48,131 nt of DNA, from NCBI GenBank assembly GCA_001414345.1, contig LLCB01000389.1, positions 1 to 48,131 on the forward strand. Reading direction: 5' to 3'. Shown here one piece after another: positions 24,173-36,266 of this stretch; the stretch's first letter is position 1; each line of letters starts with the position of its first letter. The DNA is from Hymenoscyphus infarciens. Lineage: Eukaryota; Ascomycota; Leotiomycetes; Helotiales; Helotiaceae. Made by a program: the position numbers and the translations under genes. The notes under the pieces are model-generated. The model was not told the origin of the DNA, ran no database searches, and was given only the letters and a program-made list of their open reading frames with translations.

Positions 24173-24379
24173 TTCATGATGTATAAACTTAAGATCGCGA
24201 GAGTAGGCTCCACGTGTGATTGGTTACTCCAGGGTATTTTAGACTGGAAGATGAACGAAAACCCCATGCTCTGGCTTCATGTAAATGGTAGAAACTCAAC
24301 CTTGGTTGATCATTTTCAGATAGTTGGCAGTGGACTCAGGTCAGACATCCAACATCTCACTATAGCTCGACAATAATCC
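24173..24379 (+). pseudogene. NACHT/STAND P-loop fragment (NLR-like relic)
   Basis: The 66-residue frame contains GSTCDWLLQGILDWK followed by NPMLWLHVNGRNSTLVDHF. Fungal NACHT/STAND NTPases have T-C-x-W-L-L..(F)..W and then L-W-(I/L)-H-G-x-P-G-(S/A)-G-K-S-T-L, so the Walker A motif is recognisable but broken: the Gly-rich loop and the Lys are altered to V-N-G-R-N-S-T-L. No intact effector domain, NTPase remainder or repeat domain is seen next to it. It is best read as a relic of an NLR-like gene. Confidence is moderate because the match is short. Confidence 0.5.
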
Positions 24380-24596
24380 ATCTTCTTGAAATTGGCTTGC
24401 TGGCGATCCAACAACCGAAATTGCCTATTATTGCTTTACTTAAGTCAAAGTGGGAGAACTTATTGTCAAGAACCTAATCAGAACCCTCCTTCCGCAACTT
24501 TGTGCAGACTTGCCTGAGTCCCTCGCAAATCTTCCCCAATACATCCCATTTCCCTTTACCCAAGTCATCCATTCACTTAGCTGACTTCCACTTGAA

Positions 24597-25149
24597 TCAG
24601 CGAGACCAAGGCGTATTATAATCCTCAGAATCTTTCAACCATCCTGTCATTTTCAGAACAACCGCAGCCACATCTCTTTTCTTCTCTTCCGTGAAATTCT
24701 CCACAACCGCACCCATCTTCACAAACATGAAACCACAACGCTCCACCATTCTAATTTCTTTAATTGTACCGTAAGCAAACATTACCTGCGCTTTCCGATA
24801 TTTCGCCATATCCTTTACATATTCCCTAAAGACATCGCCTGAGAATCCATAGGTGTGATAATCATCAAAGCGAACACATAAGATATCGATGGCGGGGTTA
24901 AGGTAAATACAACTCAGAGAGCTCTTGGTTAAAATCTTGATATAAATACCAAGACCGACCTGGCGTGACTCGCTCGTTGCGTGGAGAAGGCCAGGGATTT
25001 TGTCGGGAGCGTTCGGCTTTGACACTGGGTTGCCTTTCTCGACCGCAATAGTGACGTTTCCCATCCCGTACTTGATGTGTGAAGAGATTCCAAATCTGGA
25101 ACCGAAGTTCCGTGGCGAGTTGTGGAAATAGTGTAAATTCTGGCTCCAT
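24597..25149 (-). pseudogene. 2EXR-domain-type protein with a probable frameshift
   Basis: From ATG 25149 the frame reads FTLFPQLATELRFQIWNLF, the typical start of fungal 2EXR domains (F-x-x-L-P-x-E-L-R-x-x-I-W). The second half of the domain, IPGLLHATSESRQVGL followed by YLNPAIDILCVRF (the second E-x-R), lies in another frame that ends at 24597. The change happens around 25060-25085 and looks like a 1-nt indel. A 57-nt intron (GTACGG..CAAAG) would also restore the frame but would make the linker unusually short. Full length would be about 180 residues. The function of 2EXR proteins is unknown. Either a young pseudogene, a sequencing error, or an intron-containing gene. Confidence 0.6.
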
Positions 25150-25854
25150 GTTTCTTGTATGTATGCTTGAGAATAAGAGCGGCTGATAGGTTGTTTGTTC
25201 AGAGTCTGGTTGTTTCTAGAATGATTGTCCAGAAAAGTTGATGTGAGGCTTCAAAGACACCCTCGACTGCTTTGGACGTCTCATTATTACCGTCACTACA
25301 AAAGAGATAGTCTTCCAGGGCAATTATGTATTCACCAGCAACGCCCTCGAGATAAAGTAGTAACCAGAACCTATCTTCACTGATAGATCGAACTAAGAAT
25401 TCCTCTTCCTAATCCGTGAGTGATAAAGTACATGAATGATGTTTTTCCTCTAGTAAACAGATTGCCACAATAATAAAAGCGCCACCCATGGCGACAAGGA
25501 AATCAGAAATTGACGCGTAGACTCCTTATCCTTCGTTGTTGAACTCGCACCAACTCAACGCACGCAATAATTTTTCCATTACTATCGCTTTCTCCACACG
25601 CCCAATTGGACTTCTCGATAGAAAATTAACTCACTAGTGACTAACATCTGTTAAGTGCAATTTGAATGGTTATTTGAATCATCTCGCGAGACTGGGATAA
25701 CTCTAGGTAGAAGTTGGATATTTCAAAGTCGAAGAAGCGGAGAGGGAAAGTGAAATAATTTGAAGGGTGACACAATATGTTTCCCTATAACTTGGTTGGG
25801 CACAACATTATATAGGTCTTTATCCCACCAGATTTCCGTCGAGCAAAGCTTCAT
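25150..25854. other. Intergenic, nothing recognised
   Basis: About 700 bp between the 2EXR frame and the 3' end of the zinc-finger gene. No open frame with domain content, no tRNA fold, no obvious repeat. Confidence 0.5.
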
Positions 25855-28667
25855 TCAGTTCATCTCAAAATCATCATAATCTCCCCAAAGATCGAAATCG
25901 GCCATGTTGAGTTCATTTGGAAAGGATTCCGCCAGAACCCCACCACCAATCGAGCTGCATGTGCAAGTATGAGTACATTGACAAGGCAAACTATTATATC
26001 CGGAATCTGATGGAATCGTTTGGCTAGACGAAGGAATGGGACAAGCACCAGCAGAATACTGGTTAAACACATTCTCCGCCGTAGATGGCACTGGCTGAAA
26101 CGCCGCATTTAGAAAATCATCACCTTGAAGGCCTCCGAGTATATGATGGTCTCGTGTTGAGTCGTTGTGCTGCATCGAAGGCCCAGCTTCGGAGATAGTT
26201 AAGGGGGGACCGGCTGTTGGCTCGTCACTTTTCTCCTCTAGGTAAGATCGAGACAAGACCTCCTGTCAGTTTTGAATTGTGGTGACGAGATTACGCATTA
26301 TAGCTTCAGCGACGGGTTGCATCTGGCGTCGAAACTCCTCTTCGATAGGTTGCATCTCACGCCGGACGACATCTTCGATATTTCGCCGAAACATTTGAGG
26401 TAGTTCCCGGCGGATGTATTGCTCGTAATTTTCTAGATTACGAGAGTCTGGTGACAAAGGAGCATCTAATTGTGGTTCTTCGAAGTCTATTATACTTAGC
26501 GGACGAATTGAAAATTCGCAAATTGGAACTCACAAGGCGATGGAATGTCTTCAATAGCAATGGATGGGAATAATATTTTATAAATATCGACCCATCGATC
26601 GTGCTCCGTCGGACTTGGTTTGGACTTTTTCCGGCTCCGCAGTTTTCTTTCTACTTCTGGTGTTAATCCATCTGGTGGGTTGCCGGGTTGTCGGAGGCAC
26701 GCATTTTTGGCTTGAGAATGTTCTCTATATTGCTCTTGGGTTTTGAATACTTTCCAGCATCGTAGACAATGAATCGGTGCGTGATGGCACCTGTAAAGAT
26801 GCTCCCTGCGGTATTTTATTAGTCAATCTCTCCATCGTTTGAACTTTGGGGCTTTACTTCAGCCGGTGAATCTTCTGCCAGTATGAAATGGCGCAGCCAC
26901 GATGAGAATAGACATTGTATTTGCTTGGGTCATTCTTTCGAAACGGGCAGGCAAATTTGGGATCCTCAGAAATATCCTCTTCATTATACCTTGAACTCTT
27001 GGTGGGAGGCATTTCTGTGCCATCTTCATTCTTATCTGCTCTTTTTCTCTTGCTGCCATTGCCTCCAGATGCACTATTCTTCGATTCCTTCGATTTTCCC
27101 TTATCAGAATTATTCTGTGGTGAATCATTCTGTGATGAACCACCCGCACATTGAGATACGCGTGGCAGCCAATTTTGATTGAAAATAGCCCAGAATTCTT
27201 CCATAATCATATCAACTATCGCTTGTCGAGTTGGGTCCAAGGGAGGGGTCACAAGTCCTACCTCCTCCAATTGGGCCTCTTCAAACTGGCTGCACAACTC
27301 CTGCCACTGTGTATCATCACTCCTCTCCGAATCGCCACTGCGGGATTCTGAAGCAGCGGAAGAGTGTACATCGGTTTCAGTGTCCCCATCTAGAGTAGAC
27401 CGATCTGATTTCCTTGAACTGGAGTGGAGGCTCGACCCGGATCTAACATTGTTCTCGTTCCTATGCCTTGATTGACCTGTGCTCTCTTTGCCCCGTGATG
27501 AGCTCTTGCTGGACCTACCCTTTACATTTCTCGAGTCGCTCGAAGGTTTGTGGTTATGTTGCAGCTCATCTCTAGAACGTGTGTAATCCTTTTTTGGATT
27601 ACGTTTTGTCTCTTCCTTCCGTGATACTGAAGGGGCGAAGAATTTCCCAATCAACTTGTGGATAGGAACAGGGTCACTTTGTTTCTTTGCCGCTTTACCC
27701 CCATCTTTTGGCCACGAAGAGGGTTTCGTGAAAGTGACCACGCTCTTTGTTCGCGTTTTCGAGCGAGATATTTGTGCTAGGGAGGATTCTTTCGAACCAG
27801 AATCAATTTGTGTAACAGGTTCCAATTCCACAGTTCTTGCTTCATAACGATTTTGATAAAAATCATGTCCCTGGCCAGCTATGGGTATGACTGGCGAAGT
27901 CACATGCTCAGGGTACATGGGAGAAGGAGCAATCATCAACTCTCCACCCTTCTGCTCCAATTGATCGTTTCCGAAATGGCATATATCCTTCTGAAGCCGC
28001 TGGAATTCCTTCTCAGCTCTTTGTCGCTCCGTTGACTCGTATTTCTGGTTTCCTTCAAATGATATATCTGCTTCGTCTACCCTCGGGGGATACTGCTTTC
28101 CATAAGCAGGATAGGGAAGAGAAGAAGCATGAGACACTTCCTCAAAAGGCACTACAGTTTCCCCCGGGAGGTGGAAGGTGTACTTGCAGGATGGGCTCCG
28201 CTTGTTGAAGGTGCTGTTCTTGTGTGGGGAGCTACTAGCATTGGTAGCCCCTTTGGGATATTTCGATGAGTTTCGTACAGTAGCATCTAGAATGCTGCTT
28301 GATCCATTTCCCTTTTTGGGAAATTCCCCACTTGCTGAATCGAGTTCGATGAGTGTTTTTCTTGAACCTCCTTCATGTCGACCCCCGCTTGTGTACCCAC
28401 CTCCACTTCCAATCTCACCATGACCCTTTGAGCTTCTACGGTGACGACTAGATCTGTGGCTTGACAAATTATAATCTGAAACACGAGGAGCATCTTCATC
28501 ATAAATGACCTTTCCGTGATTGATCACCTCAACTGGGTCTAACGAATTGTTAGTAGACAAAAATGGAGAGTCAATCGCTTGCTACTCTTACCACGGGATC
28601 GATGCTCTCTGTACTTTGTAGATTCTTGATAGTGACTAGTCTGATAGCCGCTGTCACCAGTTGACAT
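25855..28667 (-). CDS. Ser-rich C2H2-like zinc-finger protein, five exons
   Basis: Exons on the minus strand: 28667-28592, 28538-26858, 26805-26534, 26486-26295 and 26237-25855; 867 residues. Introns are 53, 52, 47 and 57 nt, with branch-like TACTAAC, GACTAAT, GCTAAG and CTGAC. Residues 1-540 are low-complexity, rich in Ser, Arg and Lys (SSRGKESTGQSRHR-type), so disordered. Then comes a Cys/His block, FACPFRKNDPSKYN...KEHLYRCHHAPIHC and LRCWKVFKTQEQYREH..AKNAC, followed by PPDGLTPEVERKLRSRKK, RWVDIYKILFPS and IPSPYFEEP, a pattern I know from a fungal family of C2H2-like proteins of unknown function. A coiled stretch (YEQYIRRELPQMFRRN) and an acidic C-terminus (DFDLWGDYDDFEMN) close it; a transcriptional role is a guess. 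The apparent ATG at 28560 lies in intron 1 and is not the start. Intron 4 removes an in-frame TGA (26269-26271). Confidence 0.85.
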
Positions 28668-30590
28668 GCTGATATTTGAATCTCGGTGGTACCGTGGTGG
28701 CCACAATTCTTCCCCTTGTATTCAGACGAAGGAAAGCTAGGCGGCAATCAATTGGTTAACAGCGTTGATTGCGAGGAGGGCAGAGACGTGGCGAAAGAAG
28801 GCATGGTGTAAACAACACATATTCCATGAGAAGTCTATGCAAGTTACACGCGTTGAGGAAAAAAGACAAAAGACAAGCGTGAGGTCGAGCTTCGCTGATG
28901 TTGATAAAATTTTGAGGAAGTAATGCGCAGCTTGCGCAAAACTCCCAGGCTCAACACAGCCTCACTCTTGTGCAACATAATTAGTCACAATAAACCAGCA
29001 AGTATACAATACAATACAGAAACACCACGCATCTTGCGTAAAACTAGAGAGAAGGGTTCCATGAAAGAATGAACCAACCCTTACGGTGGGGCTTCAGCTT
29101 TTCGCAGGAGGGGGAAACGAGAGCATTTTACAACATGTAAGAAGTACAAAAGTAACAAAAATTACGTTGAGGATGGGAAATTTTGGATAAATCCAAGAAG
29201 ATCAACATTGGATATAAATCTGAGCACACTTGGTGTTTATGTGTAGTTGTTCTCCGATTGAAACTTGAAAAAGGTACTTGTCAAGATCACGTGAAGTCCA
29301 CCTTGGGCGCTAATCTCAAACAGTACTAGACCTCTCCCCGCCTTTACGATGCCTTCCTCCTCAGCTCAAACCAACAAAAGAAGGTACCCACAACAACTCC
29401 TCTTCTTTCTCTATCTACCAACCTAACAGTGTTATCTGAAGCAGCCATAAAAAGACACCCGCATCTTCGATCCTCAATTCCTACCTTCACACCACCAACA
29501 CCGCCGAAGAGCGAGTAGTCTATGGCCACGGTCAGTCGCGGGAGGAATCCTTGAGAAGTACAAAGCAGAACATCGATGAGTTGGAAAGGCAAATTGATGG
29601 CAGGGTAGGGAAGCAGTAATAAAGGGGTTTCGGCTGTCGGTTGGGAGCTGCAATTAGGAGGCATCAAGCGAGGAGGGATCCTTCGGACGAAGGAAATATA
29701 ACTAGAAAGGATGAACGAACCTTTCTTTTGCATAAGCAGCTATTTTATTTTCGTCCATTGCGTTCCAAGCACAGTAGCACAAGCGTTGTTTTTGCTATGC
29801 TATGATGCTGGTGGAGCTTCTTCTCATTCACAACCCAGGTTGTGTGTCAAGAAGAGACTTGCAGTTCAAAATCCCATTGTACAGCACTCTCGATCCTTCA
29901 ATTTCAATTTCCACGTTGTTCAAATTTCTATTCCCCGGCTTTCAATTATCAATTATCAATCTCCATTCTTCAAATAAGAAAAGAGCGCACAACAAACACT
30001 CCCAACATTCCTGGGGTTACCACTTCAAATCCGGGTTTGAAACTTCTCTGTGCATTGTAAAGAGAAACCGTCTGGTTATGACCATTCGTTTGATTGGTGG
30101 TTCAGTAACAACAATTCCACAGTTCAACTTGGGATTTTATTAATTTTTACAAAGCCAGATTCCATAAGTTTCATCAACAAAACCATCTCTATCTACTCTT
30201 TAAGATGTCCAAGTGGCATAAACAAATCGTTGCTACCTCGTCCCCCATGGCCAAGTTGTGTTTCTAACCACTTACTCACTTAAACCAAACTTCTTTGCTC
30301 CACCACGCCATATGCTCATAGTTCGTGCAAGTCAGGGCTTGTAGTGAAGTCATTATCCTTTTTTCAAAATTTCCAAGGGGAATTGTAAGGGTCTTGAGAC
30401 TTTGGTAGGAGCTGGGCACATCAATCTCTAAAACTCGGGTTCTTATAGTGGGACACTAGTTAACTTTTTAAATTGAAACTAGCAAGGTGGCCCCACATTT
30501 TCCCCGCTTAAGAGTATCCACCCCACAATTCCTTTTCATCGAATATTCAATTTTAAAATAGCCGGTGGTAACTGTATCCAAAAACAGAAA
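28668..30590. other. Intergenic, no supported gene
   Basis: Upstream region of the zinc-finger gene. A minus-strand ATG frame at 29344-29733 (129 codons) has a Leu/Pro-rich middle but no recognisable domain, and overlapping plus-strand frames at 29711-30283 are equally featureless. 29870-29990 is C/T- and A-rich (TTCAATTTCAATTTCC, TCAATTATCAATTATC). I cannot tell whether a small gene is hidden here. Confidence 0.4.
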
Positions 30591-30685
30591 GCCCTCGTAG
30601 CTCAATGGTAGAGCGCGTCACTAGTATTATATCTCACCATATATTTGTTATGACGAGGTTGCCGGTTCGATTCCGTCCGAGGGCA
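30591..30685 (+). tRNA. tRNA-Thr (AGU), with 23-nt intron
   Basis: Acceptor stem GCCCTCG pairs perfectly with CGAGGGC, discriminator A. D-arm AGCTCAATGGTAGAGC. Anticodon stem CGTCA with TGACG, loop CTAGTA plus A, anticodon AGT at 30623-30625 (read as IGU). The intron 30627-30649 is inserted after position 37. The T-arm, GCCGG-TTCGATT-CCGTC, has one C-T mismatch in its second pair, where a G would be expected. The B-box GGTTCGATTCC is intact. Probably functional, with a slightly weakened T-stem. Confidence 0.9.
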
Positions 30686-33600
30686 TCTACAGCGCTAGCA
30701 AACAGTGGTAGCCACAATTCTTCTCTTTTTTCGATATACGCTTCGAAAATTTCGAGTCACGTTTTTATCGAATTATTTTTTTCAGCAAGGCAACTTTTAG
30801 GGGGACCAGCTTATGAGATGATAGACTCGTGGCGATCGTCTTTGCAATCAAAAGGAACGGTTCTCAATTCAGAATTCATTGCCTTTTCAATTTCTCTATT
30901 TTCTACCAAAAACCCTTGAACCTTATTACGAAGGGAATCTATATTCATTTGACCACTACACTTGTAAGACCTCATTTTTGGAGTTTGCGGCCGGATTATA
31001 ATTAGCTGAGTTACGGACTCTGGGTTGGTTCGTGAGTGATGCTCTCGTCTCAAATTTGGTAGGTGGAGTTCACTGCTTTGGGGCCTAGTTTTCTACAATT
31101 CCAAATTATGTTTATGATCCAAGCACTGGGAATCATGGGGTACCCTTCTGTTAATTGATCGAGTCTCAGGTGGGAAAGAGGTATTGACACTGTGCGCCAA
31201 ACTCCAAGTATAACGTTGTTCAACACCAAAACCACCGGTATATCCCTATGATTCATGTTTCCCACTCAAACAACCTCTTCTTCAACTATCTATGTATTCG
31301 TAACTCAGAATACCCCACCGCTTATCACTCGGCTTCCTCGTTGGAAGACTCGCTTAACTTACTCTTCACATCAAAGATGCAATTTTATTTTTTCCCTTCA
31401 AGTTCAACTCTAAACCTTGCCACTCCTCTACTCGAAAGTGTCTTCGACAACTCAGTAATCTGTCTAGCCTTGCGTTTGTGCTAACGTCTTCTTAATGCAT
31501 CATCCACACACACTTCGCTTCAACATCTGAATTGTAACAAGCCAACCTGGTTGAGAACTCGTTAACTTTATCCACTCACATCCCCTTCGCCTCGCTTGTT
31601 CGGGACGAAGACCAGAAGTCTTAAGAGACAAGATTGGTAAGCGTTTGATATATGGGCGGCATATCTTGATGCTGGCATGGAAGCTTATTTGGGTTCTCCC
31701 GAGAAGTGAAAAGGGAAAAGTGAAGAGAGAAAATAATGCAAGTTGAGTGAAGTTCTAATAACTTTTCCCACATACAGCTAGCCTCTATATCCAGACAAGA
31801 GATTATATCATGGACTTTGTATCAGTGATAAGACGAACATAAAATACCTGTGAACGATCAACTATGACTTAAGCCCTAGAAGTTGTCTCTTCGAGTAGGT
31901 GTCACTGAATCACATCGTCTCTTCTCATCAACAGAACTCACGAAAGCCTAGGATAGCAAACTCATCGAAACAACTTAGTAATGGAGGAAAAAGAAAGGAC
32001 ACGTCTTCAAATTCAATAAAAGGTCCTACTGACTCCAGTTCACGGGTCACTTTGATCAACCCATCATTGGAAAAACACGATCTAAAAAGAAACCAGATCC
32101 ATTGCAATTGCAAGTCTCGCGACTCCAAGTTTTACCCCTGATAAAAAACGTCTCTCACACTCAATCACCAACCAGAATTTTCCAATAATAGTCGAATCCC
32201 CTTTTCTTGCTTTTTCCAAATATGCATGCCATTCTAAACCCCTTCAACCAATTCCCAAGCATCAATCTCAAACCTGTTTAGGTCAAGAATCCCCAAGAAT
32301 AAACACAAATAATTACACCATCACCTCGCTAAATCACCAACATCCACCTCCAACCCAAACACAGCAAGATGCGAAACTCCACACCATGCAAGGAAACTCG
32401 GTGTCTCTCGTGTTACTCTCGCCGGGTTCCACGTACGTTTTATGGACGCATACACATATGCACACGCCCACTCGAAGAAAAAAGGCAAGGAAGTGCGGGG
32501 TACCGACTAGGGTATACTACCTAAATAGTACATTCCACCCGATGGCTTTCCAAGTCTCCGCTTATCGAAGCGGGAGGGATGACTGTTAGCATCGATCTCG
32601 AACTTGATTTGCGAGGAAATATTGATATATACATGACTTTATCAAGTGATTAGAAGATTAGAATGTGATGAGCTTGGTTACTAGGCTAAAAAAGGACGTA
32701 TTGAATGGATGTTTGTGTGAGTAGGAAGAGAGAGAAATTGTGGCGTATGTTGCAATCCACCCCCGGCTCTACCGGGACGAAAAAAACGTCGGTTTTTCCA
32801 CTCTGGAAACCCTTCACTGAAAGGTAAGTTCTGTACTCCACACAACTCTGAAAAATCTATAAAAAGTATGGACGAAACTAGAAAAGACTTATTAACAATT
32901 GTACTTGTTCTAAAGTATTTCAAATAATTTGTTGTTGTGTTTTATTTCAAAGTCGTGAAGAAAAGACCTGGTCTGAGAGGGCGATAATCGGACGTTTTTT
33001 CAGTAAACTTGCATTGCATAAGGCGTGAAGCTGATATATTCCATACAGCCCCGGGACGTTAGATCAGGTGATGTTGGTACATCGCGGGAGAGAGGCGACA
33101 AGGTTCCTCAACGACGGTTTATGATAGTCCCACTCGGTGTTGGAGAGTATAGAATGACCTATTGACCCGGGCTAAGAATTTCCCGAAATCGATGTTGATG
33201 ATAATGACAGGGATAATGACGCCTCATAGTTTATAACTATAATACTACTGTAGTATTGATCGACTGCTCGGGATCCGATCGACGATTGTCAGCTTTCCAT
33301 TCTCAGCCAAATATGGTCTGATTCTTGCGCTGGGGGGTGATCTCGGTCAAGAAGAGGTCATTATTTGGGCGTTGACATATATGGAAATCGAATTGAGAAT
33401 GAGAAAGCATACAATCATGTGGCAACAATCCAATGGAGACAGACAGATGCGACAAGAATTTCAGAAACATGAATAAGCGCCAAGGGTTCGTTTTTGACAC
33501 AAGTGAAGAAGAACAAAAAGCGACAACTGATACCACGAGTGAGATCTTCCCGCGTTATCAGTGTCAGACTGTCCTTGTCCAACACTGATGGTTGCTGCCT

Positions 33601-34783
33601 ATCAGCAAAGACCGTGGACTTGGTTTCTGCAATGCAACCCAACAGCGGTACATTCAATGACCCAGTTTAGACCTTGGTACCAACTGCAGGTGTACCGCAA
33701 TAGTGTGATATTGTGGTATTACCGAAGATAACGTACGAAGCCCAAAGAGGATGTTCTCCGGGTTTGATGTTGAGAAGAGGAGTGTGGATGGATTGAAGTG
33801 GTTTTTTCCGGAAGGATTTCAATCGTCTACCACGGTATCGGGATGTAATTATATAGCCAAAACATTCCGTTTCCGAGTAGGAAAGTTGGCAATGTCTGAT
33901 ATAAATAAACGTCGCATGGGAACTGGTAAAGAAACTGTGAGAAGTTGCTTATCTATGATAGGCGCTCTCAACGACGTGTCTGAATCGCTCGTCGGGAGAG
34001 AGCGATAGTATCTGTTTCTCTCGCATCGACACTCGCCCATATTCGATCCCCGCCTTCAAATCATTGAAACCCGCTATTCAACGGGTAAATTGCCAACGCA
34101 CCTTGATTTGCTGGGAATTCGAAGTAATTATATCATAGCTCTTAATATGCCAGATGAAAGTCGTTTGGTCAATTGCGGTACCCCTATGGAGTATAGCAAC
34201 ATGTCCGAATTTACTGAACGAGTCGCAAACAGGTGAACGAGGAGCAAGGTTGTATGGAACGGCATCATTCAAATTCGTTCTTTTCACGAAGAAACAAAAT
34301 GCGATGACCTCAAAAAGTTGATAGACTACTGCCAAAATGCCGCTATTCCCGGGGCTTGGTTTGATCGGTCAGTTTGTTTTCCCAAACGATCGTAGACGAT
34401 TAAGCCCAAGATTTCAAATATGATGGTATCAATTGAAGAGTTTACTTTTGGAGAAATATCCCCAAAAAGATGAATCCAGGACCTGAGTTATCGATGTAAG
34501 AGGTCGTTCCTTCCCTAACCTCAATGATTTGGCCTTGACCCAATCACGTCGACACTTGACTCAACCCCGTGCTGAGAGCAAGAAGGCAAGGTTCCCCTCC
34601 ATAAAAGAACTTGGGTCTCCTTCAAAATAAACAACCTCTGGAAACTGGTGGTCTGAACGAAAAGAAGGGCGAAAGCAATTGCATCAAATTATTGATCATT
34701 TGTTGAATAAATGCCAGATGGATTGCACTGCGTGGAGAGCGAAATTTTGCGACCAACCTGAGAGTCGGATGAGTGGGCAAGGC
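30686..34783. other. 4-kb gene-free stretch
   Basis: Normal base composition, no RIP bias, yet no frame above about 85 codons with recognisable content. Frames at 33303-33657 (minus) and 34078-34335 (minus) are the most protein-like but match nothing I know. Local structure: 32755-32780 CCCCCGGCTCTACCGGGAC is a small hairpin; 33230-33290 has TAATACTACTGTAGTATT and the inverted pair GATCGACTGCTCGGGATCCGATCGAC. It may hold old transposon or gene relics, or an unrecognised noncoding RNA. Confidence 0.4.
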
Positions 34784-34785
34784 TA

Positions 34786-36264
34786 CTATCCCCCCCTCTT
34801 AAGTATTTATAAAGTAGGTCGATTTACAAGGGGGGAAAGGCTATGGCAGAGGCAGTGTAAAGTTAAAGCGTAAGCTAATAGAAGCCTTTGTTTATCCTCC
34901 CTTTTAACCTTACTTTACTTACTTTTTTAAAGTAATTTATAGATTAAAATGAACATTTTAAAGCTTATTACGTCTCCTTATACTCCTAGATAATCTTGAA
35001 CTATTCCTCCTCCTTCCTCTCTATATACCCTCTCTCTAAAAAGACTACGATTTAAGAACCGAGATACTACTCGCTCTAACCGAATTTATATTAAGATAGC
35101 CTTAGAATAGTTAACCTCTTATAAGATCTTTAAGAAGTACTAATATACCTATAGCTATAGCCTCTAGTAGATTAAAGAGGCTTATAAAGTACCTATTATA
35201 CTAAAAAAGAGAAATAGCTATTCTTCTACTATCTTAGTAGTAAGACGAGTATAGCTATATAGCTAGCTTCTTATAGAACGACGAAACCGATTTATCTCTT
35301 ACTATTATATTATATACTATATACCGTAGTTCTCCTAGCTTAAGAACTATAGCGAAGAGGCTATTTATACTACCTTTTAATAACTTAGATATAGCTAATA
35401 AGTAGTAAATAAGAAGGGGTTTTTAGAACTTTAATATTATAAGAACGCTTATATTACTTTTATAAGAGAGAGGTTAATATAGATAGAAGAGCGTTTATTT
35501 CGTTAAGTATTCTTAGATAAAGTTTAGATATATAGTAAAGTATTTATATAAAGTTTCGTTACTATACTAGTTAAAGGAGATAAAGACGAGATAATAGAGG
35601 ATTAGTATAAACCTAAATATCTTTAATATAAGTATTAGAAGAGACCTAGTTAGATATTTTATAGAACGATCTATAATAGTTAGTTTAAGAGTCTAGCTAT
35701 CTTTTAGAAGAAGGAATAGAGAATAATAGACTCTCGAAAGTATAATAAGTATCTTCTCTTATAGTTAGAGCCTTAGTTTACGCTTATAAGGTAGTAGGGA
35801 TATAGGCTAGTATAGTAGTAAGATAACACTTTCTACTACTAATCCTTTAAAACCGAGGATAATCTCTATAGAAGAAATATCTATATAATTTATTAGCCTA
35901 TCTATTTACTAGACCTTAATCTAATAGAGTATATATAGGCTTAGATACGTCGATATATCTAAGAACATTACTTTAAAGCCTATTATAATACTAATTTAGT
36001 TACTTTAGATTAGCTAAAAGAGATTATTCTTAAAGCTTAGAATACTATACTAGAGAACTTTATAGCAAAGCTCTTTAACTCTTAGTAGAAGCGATATTAG
36101 GCTATTATTAATACTAGAGAAGGACCTACTAGATACTAAATAATAAAGTATTTAATATTAGCCTAAAAATAGAGTAATTCTTATTAGTTCTAAGACCCCT
36201 AACAGCACTGCCTCCCCTAGTCTCCACTCGACCCACTTTACAAATACTTAAGAGGGGGGGATAG
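34786..36264 (+). mobile_element. Tc1/mariner-type DNA transposon, RIP-decayed
   Basis: 1479-bp element. Terminal inverted repeats of about 40 bp: the left starts CTATCCCCCCCTCTTAAG and the right end at 36264 is its reverse complement, with a few transitions further in (ATTTATAAAGTAGGTCGA versus ATTTGTAAAGTGGGTCGA). TA dinucleotides at 34784-34785 and 36265-36266 are the target duplication expected for Tc1/mariner. The interior is AT-rich with CpA lost. The termini keep their C7/G7 runs, which lack CpA and so escape RIP. The outermost left TIR differs from the right by G-to-A changes only. Confidence 0.9.
35040..36140 (+). pseudogene. DD34E transposase remnant
   Basis: In one plus-strand frame, D-N-T-F-Y-Y follows at 35822, and 34 residues later the block Y-L-L-D-L-N-L-I-E-Y-I ends the catalytic triad with Glu at 35927-35929. 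This corresponds to the transposase motifs (Q)DNAPxH and YSPDLNPIE. The D-to-E spacing of 34 is the DD34E class of Tc1-like enzymes. After it come A-x-I-R-R-Y-I, as in the W-A-x-(L/I)-(K/R)-R-x-(I/V) continuation. Several stops, all TAG/TAA where Trp or Gln is expected, interrupt the frame, so it is inactive. The first catalytic Asp and the N-terminal DNA-binding part were not resolved; the left limit is approximate. Confidence 0.7.
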
Positions 36265-36266
36265 TA

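Noticed and set aside
26269..26271. TGA as selenocysteine or programmed readthrough
   Set aside because: Filamentous ascomycetes lack known selenoprotein use, and a 57-nt intron with good signals explains it more simply.
28558..28560. ATG at 28560 as start of the zinc-finger gene
   Set aside because: It lies within a 53-nt intron (GTAAGA..TTAG with TACTAAC); the true first exon begins at 28667.
29344..29733. 129-codon minus-strand ATG frame
   Set aside because: No domain, competing frames on the other strand, no intron or promoter evidence.
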